DNA of 64,000 bases, from assembly GCF_964340395.1 (NCBI RefSeq), contig NC_135570.1, positions 7,818,822 to 7,882,821 on the forward strand. Reading direction: 5' to 3'. Source of the stretch: Glandiceps talaboti. Lineage: Eukaryota; Hemichordata; Enteropneusta; Spengelidae. A program made the translations under genes and the position numbers. Below the pieces are notes generated by a model. The model saw nothing but the letters and a program-made list of their open reading frames with translations. It did no database searches and was not told the origin of the DNA. Each line of letters starts with the position of its first letter. Position 1 is the stretch's first letter. Of this stretch, positions 49,661 to 64,000 are shown piece after piece.

Positions 49661-50149
49661 CGTGTAGACGACAATTGGTCTCTGACCTCAAACTAACGCT
49701 CTGCCGCTATAAAACACATATTATAACCAAGGGCATCTTGTGTTTTATATCTAATCCTTTGAGAGATTGGTGTAATTCTATGAGAGAAAATTGTTTCTTT
49801 TATTAACGCTAGGAGTGAATGCTCTCTGGCAGCAGACGGTTATCTCTTTCTAGTGCCTTGTCATAAACTAATTAGTGGCATGTTAGCAATGAGACATGTG
49901 ACCTGGAAGGCAGACACAGAAATTAGTTTCATCAAGTTGTGCATTTTGTCGTTTTGTCCTAATAGCGTTATCTTGGCGTATTACCGTAAACAAGTGAGTT
50001 CAGACGGACATTCTGTTGATAAATATTTCACGGAATATAATTCTGCAATAGTGTATATCCGAATTGGTGTTTTTTAAAAGCTCTGGGGTTTAATGTTCTG
50101 TTTCTAAGGTAAAACAGTTTTATAACTCCTTCCATTGGAGGTATGTAAT
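49661..50149. other. intergenic, nothing recognised
   Basis: No supported gene or repeat. Confidence 0.4.
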
Positions 50150-50316
50150 CACAGACAGACAGACAGCCAGACAGCCAGACAGACAGACAGACAGACACAT
50201 GCACGCGCACATACATACATATTTACCTACACACACGCACGCACGCACGCACGCACACACACATACACACACACATACATACATACATACATACATACAT
50301 ACATACATACATACAT

Positions 50317-50351
<35 letters not shown>

Positions 50352-50397
50352 TACATACATACATACATACATACATACATACATACATACATACATT
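50150..50397. repeat. compound (AGAC)/(GCAC)/(ACAT)/(AC) microsatellite
   Basis: Runs of ACAG, then CGCA, then ACAT around a central (AC)n tract. Confidence 0.95.
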
Positions 50398-51164
50398 ATG
50401 TTTGGCAAAAGAAAATGCAGCGTGTGTTTTCAGCTAGAAAATTTTCCCCAGCTTATCAAAGATACGTCAGATAAGACATTCTAAACAGATGAGTTCCGAC
50501 TGGTTTAACATAATTTGACAGTTGATAACCTGTGTACCATGTTGCCTACGTATATAACTTCACTGTGCTTATCTGGATGAACGATTTTGTGGTGGTTGTC
50601 AGGTAAAATTACAATCTTAGATATGCGTAATACTTGCAAGGATTTGTCCAGTTAAACTAATTACCTTTTCTCGATATCCAAGTGACACAGACATGCTCTG
50701 TAATTTGTACTATATTTATGGTTTGGAGGCTTTTGCTGCTCATTTTTAGTTCAATTTGACAAGAGCAATTAGGCAATGTTATGCAACCTAATCCAGAATA
50801 TTGCCAAATTACAGTACACGATTGCTTTCACTTGTACAAGTCATTATTCATTCAGCTCACTTTCCGGACAATTATATTGACTGTACACCGCTGAATAACA
50901 CGAACAGTAGTTGCAATCGTGTGTCATAAGGTCTCTAGCTTTGCCACTAGAATACATTAGTGATGATTTGTACATTGCTACTAATGCGAGACCCAGTATT
51001 CAGCGTTGGTCGTCGATTAGCGGAGTTGTCACTTAACTGCATAAAATGTGGTTATAATCAGTGAAGTGTGGCTGCCATGCTGATTTAAACTAATAAACAC
51101 AATAAAATAACCTCCCAAGCTTTGATACCATGCATGTCGATTGCCAATGATTTGTCCTTGTGAA
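50398..51164. other. intergenic, nothing recognised
   Basis: No supported gene or repeat. Confidence 0.4.
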
Positions 51165-51400
51165 TAGTTGATAAGTGTACATTGACAGCTGGTGCTCTAT
51201 AAATTACTGTAGTTGGTAAGTGTATATTGACCGTGTTCTTGGTAAGTGTATATAATTATATTGACTAACAGTGCTCTATAAATTACTGTAGTTGATAAGT
51301 ATATATTGACTGTGTTCTTGGTAAGTGTATATTGCCTGCTAGTTCTCTATAAATTACTGTACTTGGTAAGTGTCTATTGACTGATATTGGTAAGCGTATA
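51165..51400. repeat. ~75-110 bp tandem repeat, three copies
   Basis: Each copy has 'ggtgctctataaattactgt' (or a close variant), 'agttggtaagtgtatattga' and 'tgttcttggtaagtgtata'. Confidence 0.75.
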
Positions 51401-51417
51401 ACGTCTACCGGTGCTTC

Positions 51418-51484
<67 letters not shown>

Positions 51485-51496
51485 CTCTCTCTCTCT

Positions 51497-51581
<85 letters not shown>
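51418..51581. repeat. (TGTC)n followed by (CT)n microsatellite
   Basis: About 15 TGTC units run to about 51480, followed by about 100 bp of CT with one interruption. Confidence 0.95.
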
Positions 51582-51585
<4 letters not shown>

Positions 51586-53294
51586 GACGATATATCATGA
51601 TTCAGAATGTAACAATGTTAAACAGGAGAGTGATAACTGCAATAGAAGTAGTACGATTCTATCAATATAGCTTTAAGGATCGTAAGTCCAAATCCGTTGG
51701 ATTCCTCCATACTGGCCATTTTGGTAAAAAGACAAACAATTCAACTCGGAAAACCAGTCATTTTGCTTCATCATAGTTAGAAACCTACAAATTGACAACT
51801 AGTACATTTTGCAAATTTTAATCTCTGTCGATAAAATGATATATTAAGATCTATATTTTCCATTATAACAGACGAGAAATTCTACATATTTATAGTCAAT
51901 TATTAGTCAATTACAGAAACCTCCATCAACATCCTACCTTTGTGATGATGAACTAAAGCTCCCTCGGGTATGTATTGTATGTATAGACTGTCCACATAAC
52001 ACTCCTACATAACATAAAGTTTGCATGCTGTGTTTTGAATGTTTGTGTGTAGAAAGCCTTTTTTTAATAAGTTCATTTTTTTCATCCATATTCGTTCGGA
52101 TCTACGGGCATATGTTTGACAGTCATTTTAGTGGCTTTTATAAGCTTACGTGTTAATAAATGAAATGGAATATGTAGAGGATGATTGAATATAATAAATT
52201 GAGCCGTCTAAAATTAATTTTTAAAATGCAGGGAATATTTTTGTAAAACTTGCTGTTATTCCGTTATTTGACCGGTTTTTTTCCTAGTCATCGACATCCT
52301 AGAAGTAGAAATATTATCACCACATAATCAAAATTATGACATATTTTGTACATAGAATATTCATAGAACCATAATGAAATATGGATATGACTTTATGTCT
52401 AATTCCTTACATTCATATGCTAATATTTATCATCTGTGCAGATGTTTCATTATGACATGCAATAAATGGGTTATTTTATTACGTGAAATATGTGAACATG
52501 CGTTACAAACCATCTGCGACTCCAAAGATACAAATAAACCCGCGACATGGCATTGTTTCTAGGCAACATATCACCGTCTTAATATTTTACCGACCTCTGT
52601 CGTGATCCGATAGTTTGTACAGGGGGATGCTAATGAAGTCAACTAGGTAGAGCATAAATTATAGAACGAGAGCTGATATAATGCAAGCTTGTTACTGATG
52701 GATGGAATAATCGGGTCGATCAATAGACCGAACGACGGTGATTGATCAAAAGAGACGATATGATAAAGCCAGGTTCGTGTCTGACGATTCGAAAGCGGTG
52801 TCAGGAACAAATCACTATGTTCTAAACAATATAACAAAACAAAAACCAGACTTGCACAGATATTAAATGATACGTCAAAGATATGTTTATGAAATCATTT
52901 TATCTCCATTTATGTAGATTTTGAATTATTTAGCATCAGAGAGTCAATATATTGAAATCAAACAGTGATGTGACACAGATGACTATATCTAGCATGTTGT
53001 GTACATCATATTGCTACTACATTCTATGTATCTAAAATCCTAAGCAGCAGCTTACGGTGTTATTATGATTTATAAAGAAGGTAATACCAAGCACAGTTGT
53101 ACATTAAATTCTACTTTAAAGCGAAAGTCGTAAATCAAAGGATATTAATTCAATAAAAATAGTCGCTTTTTAAACTAGTGTTTAGGTAGTATCTTTATCA
53201 TATTACCTTTCATGGTGGCAGTCTTTGATGTTTAAAATATCTGTGTGTAAGCATATCTACGGTGAGAGATAATTCAATGATATACAAGGTCATG
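51582..53294. other. intergenic, nothing recognised
   Basis: No supported gene, RNA gene or mobile element. Confidence 0.4.
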
Positions 53295-53509
53295 TACACA
53301 CACATACATGCATACATATATACATACATACATCTAAACATACATCTATACATCTATACATACATACATACATACATACATACATACATCTAAACATACA
53401 TCTATACATCTATACATCTATACATACATACATACATACATACATACATACATACATACATACATACATACATACATACATACATACGCACGAACGCACA
53501 CACACACAC

Positions 53510-53540
<31 letters not shown>

Positions 53541-53549
53541 TACATACAT

Positions 53550-53597
<48 letters not shown>
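53295..53597. repeat. compound (ACAT)/(ACAG)/(AC) microsatellite
   Basis: ACAT runs with 'ctaaacatacatctatacat' interruptions (two copies), then ACAG and AC. Confidence 0.95.
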
Positions 53598-53600
<3 letters not shown>

Positions 53601-53987
53601 TAAATAATCAATAATACAACGAAATCGGTCAACTATATCGTCTATACTCAATAACTGAAAATAAACACAATTGAAAAGAAACAAATCGAGATTATTTCCA
53701 AAATAAAAACCTATTCTGTCTTGCCACAGGCATGTGTTACTCAATCAACATCGAAAATCTTATTAATCGCGCAGTCTCGATGTCTCCATACAATTTCCAA
53801 TTAATGTTCAGTATGAAGAGAGTTATCAAGACTACATAACAAATGGTACGTCACCTTTGAAATCCAATTCCAATTTTCCAATTACATCGTACAAAGTAGA
53901 TGCATGAAGTGACTGCTCAATGTATAAATGACATGATAGCGAGTCAGCGTCTTCTTGACATGATTCACATTAATCTGGATGAAGCGA
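53598..53987. other. intergenic, nothing recognised
   Basis: Short spacer without a supported feature. Confidence 0.4.
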
Positions 53988-55060
53988 AATTTAAGATATT
54001 GCTTGATAAAAATGACTGCGTTGTCGTGCTTGACAAAAAATATAATATATTTCTCTCTTGCTTGGTAACAAGACTCTCTCTCTGTTTCTATTCCTTGATA
54101 AAAACTGCTCTCTGTTTCTCTTGCGTGACAAAAAGATAATCTATACCTCGCTGGCTTAATAAAAACACTCTCTTCGTTTCACACGCTTGCTAAAAACACT
54201 ATGAGTTTCACCAGCATGGTAAAAACACTCAATCTCTGAGTTTCACTAGCTTGAGAAAAAATAATCTATGTCGATAAAAGCGACTCTGTGGTTCACTTAT
54301 TTGATAAAAAGTGACGTTAGTTGTGTTTTTTCTTATATAAACGACATTATACTAATAACTGACTTAATAAAAACGACACTGTGTTTTTATTGACGACATT
54401 TTTTGATGCAAACCACGTTTCCTTGTCTTTCTTGATTATAACAGTAAAAATCACAATGTGCTCATCTGGTTTGATAAAAGCGACACTCTCTGTTTCTCTT
54501 GCTTGCTAATATTCACTATATTTTGCTTGCTTTATAACACGACTCTTTGTGTGTTTCAATTGTTTGATAAAAAATGACACTCGCTGTGTTTTCATGTTAA
54601 TAAAAATGACACTGTGCTTATCTGGCTTAATAAAAGCACACTCTCTACTTCTCCTGCTTGATGAACAGAGAGAGACAGGCAGACAGAGATAGAGACAGAG
54701 ACAGAGACAGAGACAGAGACAGAGACAGAGGGGGAAAAGAGACACTCTGACATTATATTTCTCTCGCTTGGTAAAAACGATTCTCTCTGTATTTCCCTTG
54801 CTTGCTAAAAACGACACTTTTTTCTCACTTGATAAAAATTATGCTTTCTGTGTTTCTTTCGTTTGATAAATATGACACAGCTTAACTTATAGAAATGACA
54901 TTCCCTGCGTTTCTCTTTCTTGATAAAAAAAGAGTACGCTCTCTCTGTATTTCACTTCCTTGATAAAAAATGTCGTTCGCTATGACACTGTGCGTATCTG
55001 GCTCGATAAAATCTACACTCTCTATATTTTTTCTCTCACAACCCATGTAATAGTACATGA
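53988..55060. repeat. highly degenerate ~30-50 bp minisatellite (TTGATAAAAA family)
   Basis: More than twenty occurrences of 'cttgataaaaa' or one-base variants are spaced about 30-50 bp apart. Most are followed by 'cgacactctctgtttctc'-like sequence. Copies diverge strongly, so the array looks old. An embedded (AGACAG)n run lies at 54664-54731. Confidence 0.75.
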
Positions 55061-55314
55061 ACATTCATGTTTACCTTGGTATAGTGTTGTTTTTTTCAAT
55101 ACTCTCAGCGAGTTAATGGAACCCCTCATTTAATAGGCATACTGATACACATTTCAATCTGACTTATTAACAGGCCGTTTACCTGTATCGTGTCCCTACA
55201 TACAATCTGTAATCGATACGACTAGCTGTATACATTGCATGGTGAACTTTACAAAAGACAAAAATAGAAACATGGGTAAATAGGTACACAAAGTGGATAT
55301 TGCATGTATGTTTA

Positions 55315-55355
<41 letters not shown>

Positions 55356-58300
55356 TCGCGTGTGTATGTGTATGTGTATGTGTATGTATGTATGTATGTA
55401 TGTGTGTATGTATGTGTATGTGTGTGTGGAGGATTCTGTGTTAATTACGATTTTCCAAAATAGCTACTGATGTAAATAGTACGATTAATTGCTATGTATG
55501 ACGTCACCAACGTACAATGTTTTCCCTGGAGAAATAGTCTTCTAGCGCTATTCAGACATCTACGTGTTATCATGGACATGATCATCGTTATTCCTCGTGC
55601 AATATTACGAGTGCAATATTACGGTCATTATAAAACACTCCATCGCCTTCATTCCTCACATCATGTGTAAAACACACCGTCTCTCAAAATGACACTGCCT
55701 AATTCACCAATAACACGTATGTAATGTCAAATACCGTATGGTAAAAAATATCTTTTGAAAAGCACGTCTGTGGCTTATACTACTAACAATTCAGGATGGA
55801 AATTCCTATAAAGTGTCCAGAATTATATACTATCGTAGTGTAAGTAGATTCAACATGGCCAACACTGCTTTAGGGTTGTTGAGATTATGTTGTTCATGAT
55901 GGTTGTAGGCAGTACTTGTATGAATTATGGCAGTATATACAATTTCTGTATTCGGCAAGACATTTATCCAGTCATTGCCAATGTTAATGTCTACCTGATA
56001 TCACTTCCTCGCTGCCCTATCGACAACTAGCCCAGAGCTCTGAATGATATGTGTTAAATTCCCAACTGTTAGACCGAGCAATATCATTCATTCAATACTA
56101 TATTTTACTCACCGTGCAGGGACGTCACATCTTGGGCATGAATAAGAGTGCTAGCAAGCAAAATATAACATCGCGGTTGTAATTCACGTCGTCTGAAAGA
56201 TACTAAAGATAGTTGACGGCAGCTTGGGATATGCAGGTTATAGAGGCAGTGTGCGTCAGGATTGAGCTCATCTAAATCTTAATTTGCATGATCATATGCA
56301 GAATAAACTTACAGCTGTTGACATCCAATAAACATATATGCGTTCAGGTCAAAATGCGCATGCTCTCATTACGACACTGGCAACTGATATAGGTTGAGTT
56401 ATTAGCTAGGTGTGTATTCTGTGTATGAAGTATCGGACAGACGTCATGCTAGGAGATACAATTATTATAATTAGTATGCAGTATTAGTTGTCTAATTATA
56501 GTTATTTGATACTCTCCCAACCAATTCAAAACAACATGATTTACAGTAGCTATTTTATGTTATTGTTTGGACTATAATGATGTTTCTGTGTTCTATACTT
56601 CCGTCGACAATCTATCAAATTTAATGTACATAGTTTTCATTTTTTCTCTCGACAAGACCACAAAAAAGGTATATCAAATTTATTGCCAGATTGCTTGATC
56701 TAAAATACAGTATATATAAACTGTGTATACTGACAGTATTGTTGGCTGGTTTCTATTTTTGGCGCTTCAATATAGAACATGTATAAATCATTGTAATACA
56801 AATAAGATCTAAACAGAGTGTCACAATTCTCAAATACAATGAATTCAAACACAAAGCCGACGATTTATCCAGAAAATACTAATATTAAAAATATGATATT
56901 CGTGAAAACAAATAGAAATTTTTAAAAAAATGCAAAACGAGAAATTATGGACTATATAATTACAAAATCTATTTACAAATTACTGGTTTTAGCAAATGAA
57001 TGAAAATATTAATAAATAAGATATTATATTTTGTAGCATTTATTAATTCATAATATGGTATAGGCGTAACCAATAGAGAAGCGAAAGACAGGATTTTATG
57101 GCTTAAGTTCATAATCACGACGAAGCTGAGTCCAGCAGACAATTTCCGCCTGAAGTCGATCGTCTCTCTAGAGCTGCACGTATCTCTTAAAATAGTGAAC
57201 TTTAGTTACCTCTTCTATCAATCATAGCTCAATTACGATATGGGTATATAATATATATTTTTAATTTTTCGAAGGCTCTTATATAGTACTAATATCATAC
57301 TATGGGAATGGATAGAATTGTCGTATGGGGGACAGGGTGACATCGCCTTGTAATACAAGAAAACTGATATCTACTTTTAAAAAAAATGAAGTCTCCACTC
57401 AAAAGTCTGAGACTTATGCTAACAATTTTCGCATGAAAGAAAAATGACAAACAGACGTAAATTGCATATTCAAAAACTCGTCTGCTGTATCACAAACCAA
57501 TTATAATTTGGTAGCGATGCATTATTAGGAACAGCTGCCATATTTAGTCACAATTTCCCTGGACAATGAGGAGGATAAAAGGTAAATCGCGGATGACATC
57601 GCATCACAGCGTTAGAAGTCAAAGGCCATAACTATGCCGTCATAAACAAATGTCAAGTCGCGACCTTCAAACTTGCATCATGAATATTGTATACACAGGT
57701 AATGGCGGTTGTTGAATTAGTTGAGCAACAACTGCGTATTCATCTACAAGATGGATGAACTGTGCAGATAGTCACATTACGTTTGATTTATAGGGTTTAC
57801 ACGATTGCCTTGTGTATCATCGGCCCTTCACTGCTATCATTACAGTCCGACTTATCCACTACACTATACATGCTACTCGTACCGTTCCAGTCCATCAACA
57901 CAACCACTATATATAAATCGTATGATTGACAGCTTACATTAAAACTGACATGGACAATCCTTTTAAATATTCACGTTGTTGTCACCATATTTCATCGCGA
58001 TTATGTGTTCATGTGTAAGACACTCGAATTAACAACAGTTTAAATGATCAAATATATAGATAGTCACATTAGCAATACAAGGGTTAACTTGTCACTCAGT
58101 ATTACTGCGTGTCTTCATTTTCGCTTCTTTGCTCATTCTTAGACAATTTCCTATGAATTGAAAACAGGGTTTACCGTGAACTACATTGTAGTACGTGAAT
58201 TGAATACACACCACTTGTGTATCAGTTGGGTTGTGCCATGTGATTTCGTAAGTTTTACTAATCATGATAAACTTTACATACCAAGTTTTTAAAAATTTGT

Positions 58301-58400
58301 TTTTAAATTTTATGTTTTATTTCCTCTATAAATACATACAACATACTAGTACATTACAAAACTAAAAAAAAAACATAAACAAAATGAAGGGAAAAAGGAG
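55061..58400. other. long gene-poor spacer
   Basis: 3.3 kb without a supported gene. A (GT)/(GTAT) microsatellite lies at about 55305-55430. The rest is AT-rich unique-looking sequence. Confidence 0.5.
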
Positions 58401-58419
58401 AAAGAAAAATAAGGTGACT

Positions 58420-59260
58420 TGCTTCCAAAGATGGTGACCTTCTAAAATAAAATTCGCACAAGTTTTATATTCATTTTTTGCACAAATTGATGCAAGCCGT
58501 AGGGTATCCACTTCATTTGATGAAAATCAACCTTATCACTTGCCCTAGCAACGAATAATGCAATATTATAAATGTTTCCCAGAAATAAACTAAACCCCCT
58601 GAAAGATAGTTTCTGTTAATTCGGTTTTTACCAAATAGATGCATTTACGAATAACTAAAAGTAATAAACTTTATGATAATTTTTTTTCATTTGGGTCACG
58701 TGTTTCTGGTTCTTCTTGACATATTCCACAAAGATCTGTTGTGTATTTTGTTGGATTAAAATGATGAAGTTGTTGATTTGTATATATATTATAATATGTA
58801 GGTTTGAATTGGAATTCCCTTGGTTTACTATCAATAGGTACTTTTAAAACCGAGCTCAACCGTTTTCTTCCAACCAGTTCAGTTGAGGTATTTCTCGATT
58901 TCGTCTTAACATTCTATTCTCTAAAGTTTACTCTTTAAATCTGCCTTTGAAAGTGACTCAAACAAAAATCTTTTATTGTGATTGGTTGAATGCAAAGGCT
59001 GCTTAGCTTTTAAACAGTTTTGGATAGAATGTAACAAACCCATCCACTTTATGTTTATTTTTGTTTAACGTCAGACCCTATTCTTCGTTAATTTGCCATG
59101 GAACAGATCAGAAACAAAAGAAATACCTCCTTCCTGGTATTTGCCATCGAAAACTGAATTCCTACCTACTGATATGATTTATTATTCCAAGTTAATTGAC
59201 CACCTTCTAAATTATTCATATCAGACCACATGACCAAGCATTTGCCAGCAAAGTCTGTCA
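58420..59260 (-). mobile_element. Tx1/L1-like LINE remnant (C-terminal region)
   Basis: The minus-strand frame at 58671-58859 reads REFQFKPTYYNIYTNQQLHH, then LCGICQEEPET. This resembles the region after the reverse transcriptase in Tx1/L1-type LINEs (FQYKIL-RIL-TNK-L ... C--C--E-ET, from memory). Further 5' on the same strand (59210-59030), broken frames still show TWNNKSYQ, ISFVSDLFHG and GFVTFYPKLFKS. These match the preceding pattern W-N--I ... GI-FV-DL ... Y--L---P in such elements. Several stops and shifts make it inactive. Confidence 0.6.
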
Positions 59261-59269
59261 AGCATACAT

Positions 59270-59683
59270 GTTTCTATTAACATTACATTTCAATAAAAGC
59301 GGTCCCCAACTTTTTTCAACTTATAATTAACATTTTCGTAATATTTTCCATGGGAGTACAAAATTGTGTTTGAGTGTGCAAATTCTCTGTGCACTCATGG
59401 CTCACCTCCCCAATCATTGTTTTTTTTCTGGAACCCTATCCCGCCCTTGCCATAAAAATGCATAAATTATTTTGTAAGTCTTTTATTGGATCTTTTGACA
59501 TCGTGGTATTTAAAAGTATAAAGGTTAGTTTTGAGAGTACTAATGTTTTAATAACTTGACTTAATAACTTGAATTTTTCCCAATAAGACTTAGTTTTCTA
59601 CATTTCCAATTTTCCAAGATATTTTTTGCATTTTCGATAGGTTTCACCAAGTTAAAACTAGACGATTTATATACCTGATGTAT

Positions 59684-59684
<1 letters not shown>
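59270..59684. other. intergenic, nothing firm recognised
   Basis: It could contain more decayed LINE sequence on the minus strand, but no motif is clear. Confidence 0.35.
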
Positions 59685-59757
<73 letters not shown>

Positions 59758-59872
59758 CCGTGCGTGGGTGCGCGTATGCGTGGCGCGGATGTGTGTGTGC
59801 GTGCGTGCGTGATGCATATATGTTACATACAAATATACATTATATATATACATATATATGTATATATACATA

Positions 59873-59931
<59 letters not shown>

Positions 59932-59935
59932 TAAA
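59685..59935. repeat. (GT)n then (AT)n compound array
   Basis: GT runs with a 'gcgtgggtgcgcgtatgcgt' interruption, then TATA/CATATATG and a pure (AT)n tract at about 59878-59928. Confidence 0.95.
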
Positions 59936-60462
59936 AGTATTACATCCGTGTAGTATATATATTTATATATTATACCCATCTAACTGCCTATCAGTGACAC
60001 CCAGAACGACGTGTTCTTTCATAGCGTTCCTCTTCAGAGTGGCCAGTGATTAGAATTGTATATGAAGCCTTTCAAAAACACCTTTACCTTAATTGCAAGC
60101 ATGATGAACTCACTGCCAGTGAATTTCATTAAAAAAGTATGAAGTGAAAAAATTTTTAATCACAGCTCAGCTCATGAAATATCTAGATCTGATGATTGCA
60201 AATAAACTAGCTAGATGTAGGGAAGACGTGAGTCACTATTTCGTGGTTAAGTATGTAATCATGATAGTAATAGTCGGTATGAGTGATGATCATTTTCTCA
60301 TAATTCTGCACTCGAACATTAATGTGTAGTCATTGTGTACTGTATTCGGTGTCTGTACTAACACTTCAAAGAAGCTTTTACACGACATTACAGAACGTGA
60401 TGGCGTCCATATCATCCAAACAGAACTGACTTTTGTGTATTGTATCAGTGTAAAATCTGTCT
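59936..60462. other. intergenic, nothing recognised
   Basis: No supported gene or repeat. Confidence 0.4.
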
Positions 60463-60507
60463 CCCTGTCTCTGTGTCTGTGTCTGTGTCTGTCTGTCTGT
60501 CTGTCTG

Positions 60508-60583
<76 letters not shown>
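60463..60583. repeat. (TGTC)n/(CT)n microsatellite
   Basis: GTCTGT units are followed by about 70 bp of pure CT. Confidence 0.95.
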
Positions 60584-61092
60584 CTCTATGTGTCACAATT
60601 TCGGTCATATTTTGTAATGTGTGTTTTAGATTTCCTTGTGAAAATGCCAGCTTGTACTGTACATGAGAATATACATTGAAAGTATTTGTGTAAATTTACT
60701 TTCGAAGCGTTTAAGCAGTTAATACATTTTGAGGACACGTTTCTCTTTTGTTAAAGGGATATGGATATGGGTCTATTGCCAGCTTATATCAGTAAATCCC
60801 TACGTACTTATTTTCCTGGAACTATATGCACTGCGCATGTCAATGTATTTGTCTCAGTGTAAAGAGACTGGAACATTGCTCAGCTTATTCAAACATAGTC
60901 ATGGATATTGTTCTTCGCTGTTTTATGTGGACGTTTTAGTTTTCTCAATATAATAAAGTGTACGCTGGCAAAATGGTGATATATATGCCCCGTCATGCAG
61001 CATTGCTTTTCAGTGTTTGACGAATGGATTTGTCAAAAATAAATGGCTTGACAATAAAAACAGGCAGAGTTGATTAGTTGCACATTTCACAG
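60584..61092. other. intergenic, nothing recognised
   Basis: No supported feature. Confidence 0.4.
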
Positions 61093-61118
61093 GATATATA
61101 TATATATATTTATATATT

Positions 61119-61191
<73 letters not shown>

Positions 61192-61196
61192 ATATA
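61093..61196. repeat. (AT)n microsatellite
   Basis: TA repeats with occasional TTTA interruptions. Confidence 0.95.
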
Positions 61197-61509
61197 ATTA
61201 TCATTATCATTATATATGCACACACACTGTTTTTATCTTCATTAACCCGATACTTAGGTTGAAAGGTTAACGGTTAAAGGTTAATTCTCACCTGGCGATG
61301 AATAGAAAGGTACACATCAGGACGACACGTGGAAACTACCACTTGACACGTGAGCTCAGCTTGTCAGAACACTCTGTGTAGACTTCATGGGACGCAGAAT
61401 CGACTTCTACACGTGTCACTTTTATTTCCTCAATTTCATTTCATTAGCTATGCTTCACTGAACTGTACACGTAGCCTTCTTAGAGACATTAAGTCTACTT
61501 GATTGATTT
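61197..61509. other. intergenic, nothing recognised
   Basis: No supported feature. Confidence 0.4.
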
Positions 61510-61855
61510 TTAAACCTGAACTAGCTGGAATTGAACTATTATTTTTTTCGAGCACACAACCAAAAATTTATTCACTGAATTTTTTAAAATACTAATAATT
61601 AGACACTTTATATGTTAATTAGAGGTAGCTTTTATCTACAAGTAGTTTGAAATCGAGATTTCTTTTTTGAGTACGGACCCAAAAATCATTAAAATTGGAT
61701 TCATTGCATCATCCTATGTGTACAGCTATACAAAACAATGTTTATCCACATGTGATTCAATAAAGTGCAAGGTGTACAATATTACAAGTATGTCATTAAA
61801 TTTAGCAAAACTGTTTCAAAAAACTTTCCAGTTGCAGCTAGTGCAGATAATTTAA
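61510..61855. mobile_element. TTAA-bounded MITE, family B, copy 2
   Basis: Left 'ttaaacctgaactagctgga'; right 'cagttgcagctagtgcagat' ending at TTAA (61852-61855). It shares 'atgttaattagaggt' and 'gtttcaaaaaa' with the copy at 8354 in the same order and orientation. Confidence 0.75.
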
Positions 61856-62089
61856 TGAACTGCGCATGTGTGTTTAAAATATTTCATCTCGGTGGCACAA
61901 TGGTTATTATGTTATGAACCGTGTTCTACAACAAGGGGTCGACAAAATCAGTTTTGTTCAACCAGTGTGCAATTTAAAGTGGCAAATTGGATTAGAAATA
62001 CCTATTTTCATATTTGTGATCAATAAAACAACTTTGTTCTTCGAAAAAAATATTAAATAACATGAGAAGTCCCTGGCTTCAAATCAACA

Positions 62090-62440
62090 AATTATAAAAT
62101 TTGTTGTTATTGTACGTACAGGAAATGATTTGTAAATAAATTCAGTAATACAAGAAATCAGTACGCCATGTTCGGTTTGCGCATGCGTTTGTCACTTCCA
62201 CAAATATTGAAACGTCACTGAGCATACATTTGGATGTATGCGTAGATTGGACATGACGTAGTGATTACTTGTGTTCAAACACTTTGAATTTATTTTACAA
62301 ATCACTTCCTGTTTGTACAATAACAAACCTTGCACAATTTTTTGGCTATTCATGTAGCTAGAATCACGAACTTGGTCGGTAACGTTTCACATTTTTTTTC
62401 AACTAGAAAAACATGGTAATTTGTTTCATTATAATAACAT
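62090..62440. mobile_element. diverged family A-related foldback element
   Basis: 'tgttgttattgtacgtacag' plus 'gaaatgatttgtaaata' on the left is inverted at 62278-62328 ('ttacaaatcacttcctg', 'tttgtacaataacaaac'). The right flank 'gtttcacattttttttcaac' with 'acatggtaat' resembles the family A right arm. The left outer arm is lost. Confidence 0.55.
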
Positions 62441-63550
<1,110 letters not shown>

Positions 63551-64000
63551 TTGTTAAATTGTTATAAATTGCTATAAATCGTATAACAGATTGGAAAGTG
63601 CCATTAGTTGTGAATTCTTTACTTACTGTGTACTATGGCAGTGGGAGGTGACACTTTGGCCACAACAATTACCCAAAAGCTTTCAGTAATTATGGAGGGG
63701 TGGTGAAATTAGATAGGGGTGGATTTACAGTTAGCATGTCCCAGAGGAGGGTGACATATTACAAAAAATACGTCACGGCATTGAAAGTATAAACATCCCC
63801 GCAAATATTAAGGCTGCCATTTCCATTACAGTATTTCTGGAGCCAGCGTAGACTGTGTGATGCGTCGTATTGTTCAGCCCTATCAAACTTTTATAAAAAA
63901 AACCAGCGAGTGATAGTTGATAGCGTGTCAGGCATGTTATAGAGCCAGCGCTGTACGGGGATTACTTTCAAAACCGGTAAAGAATTCTGCGACGGATTAC
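63551..64000. other. right edge, nothing recognised
   Basis: No supported gene or repeat up to the window end. Confidence 0.4.

Noticed and set aside
60378-60608. Arg/Glu-rich frame on the minus strand
   Set aside because: Translation of a (CT)n microsatellite.

Overview
The window is nuclear DNA from a multicellular animal, most likely a marine invertebrate bilaterian. Genes are split by GT-AG introns, base composition is AT-rich, and microsatellites, minisatellites, foldback (MITE-like) elements and LINE or Harbinger relics are abundant. A clear Wnt8 gene and a rhabdomeric (Gq-type) opsin fit a lophotrochozoan, ambulacrarian or cephalochordate. I cannot fix the species from sequence alone.

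Four protein-coding loci can be supported. (1) 724-4694 (+): the last six coding exons of a cadherin-superfamily membrane protein, with juxtamembrane region, one transmembrane helix and an acidic cytoplasmic tail; its 5' part lies off the left edge. (2) 16331-22547 (+): a complete six-exon Wnt8 gene of 340 codons, whose lipid-acceptor serine is residue 187. (3) 28160-30891 (+): a complete three-exon r-opsin of 545 codons with retinal lysine 315 and a long Lys- and Ser-rich tail. (4) 40308-41764 (-): a large 3'-terminal exon, or a single-exon gene, for a Ser-rich disordered protein that I do not recognise. These genes are unrelated in function and no operon-like logic is expected.

The rest is intergenic or intronic and repeat-dense. 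At least four foldback families recur: A (about 380 bp, with a near-palindromic centre), B (TTAA-bounded, about 350-365 bp), C (about 390 bp) and D (ends with a 67-bp motif). A further dispersed family, E, has no defined ends. The D end has expanded into a 17-copy tandem array in the last cadherin intron. Relics include a Harbinger-type transposase fragment (23.7-23.9 kb), the 3' end of a LINE (47.0-47.7 kb), a Tx1/L1-like LINE remnant (58.4-59.3 kb) and two SINE-like elements. Large satellites sit at 25.96-26.91 kb (CATA-based, about 950 bp) and 45.16-46.99 kb (30-bp unit, about 61 copies).

The most striking local structure is in the opsin gene. The 3' splice site and first codons of exon 3 have been copied in tandem about seven times upstream. 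This leaves a ladder of decoy acceptors, and the nearest one is in frame and would add 11 residues at the start of transmembrane helix 3.
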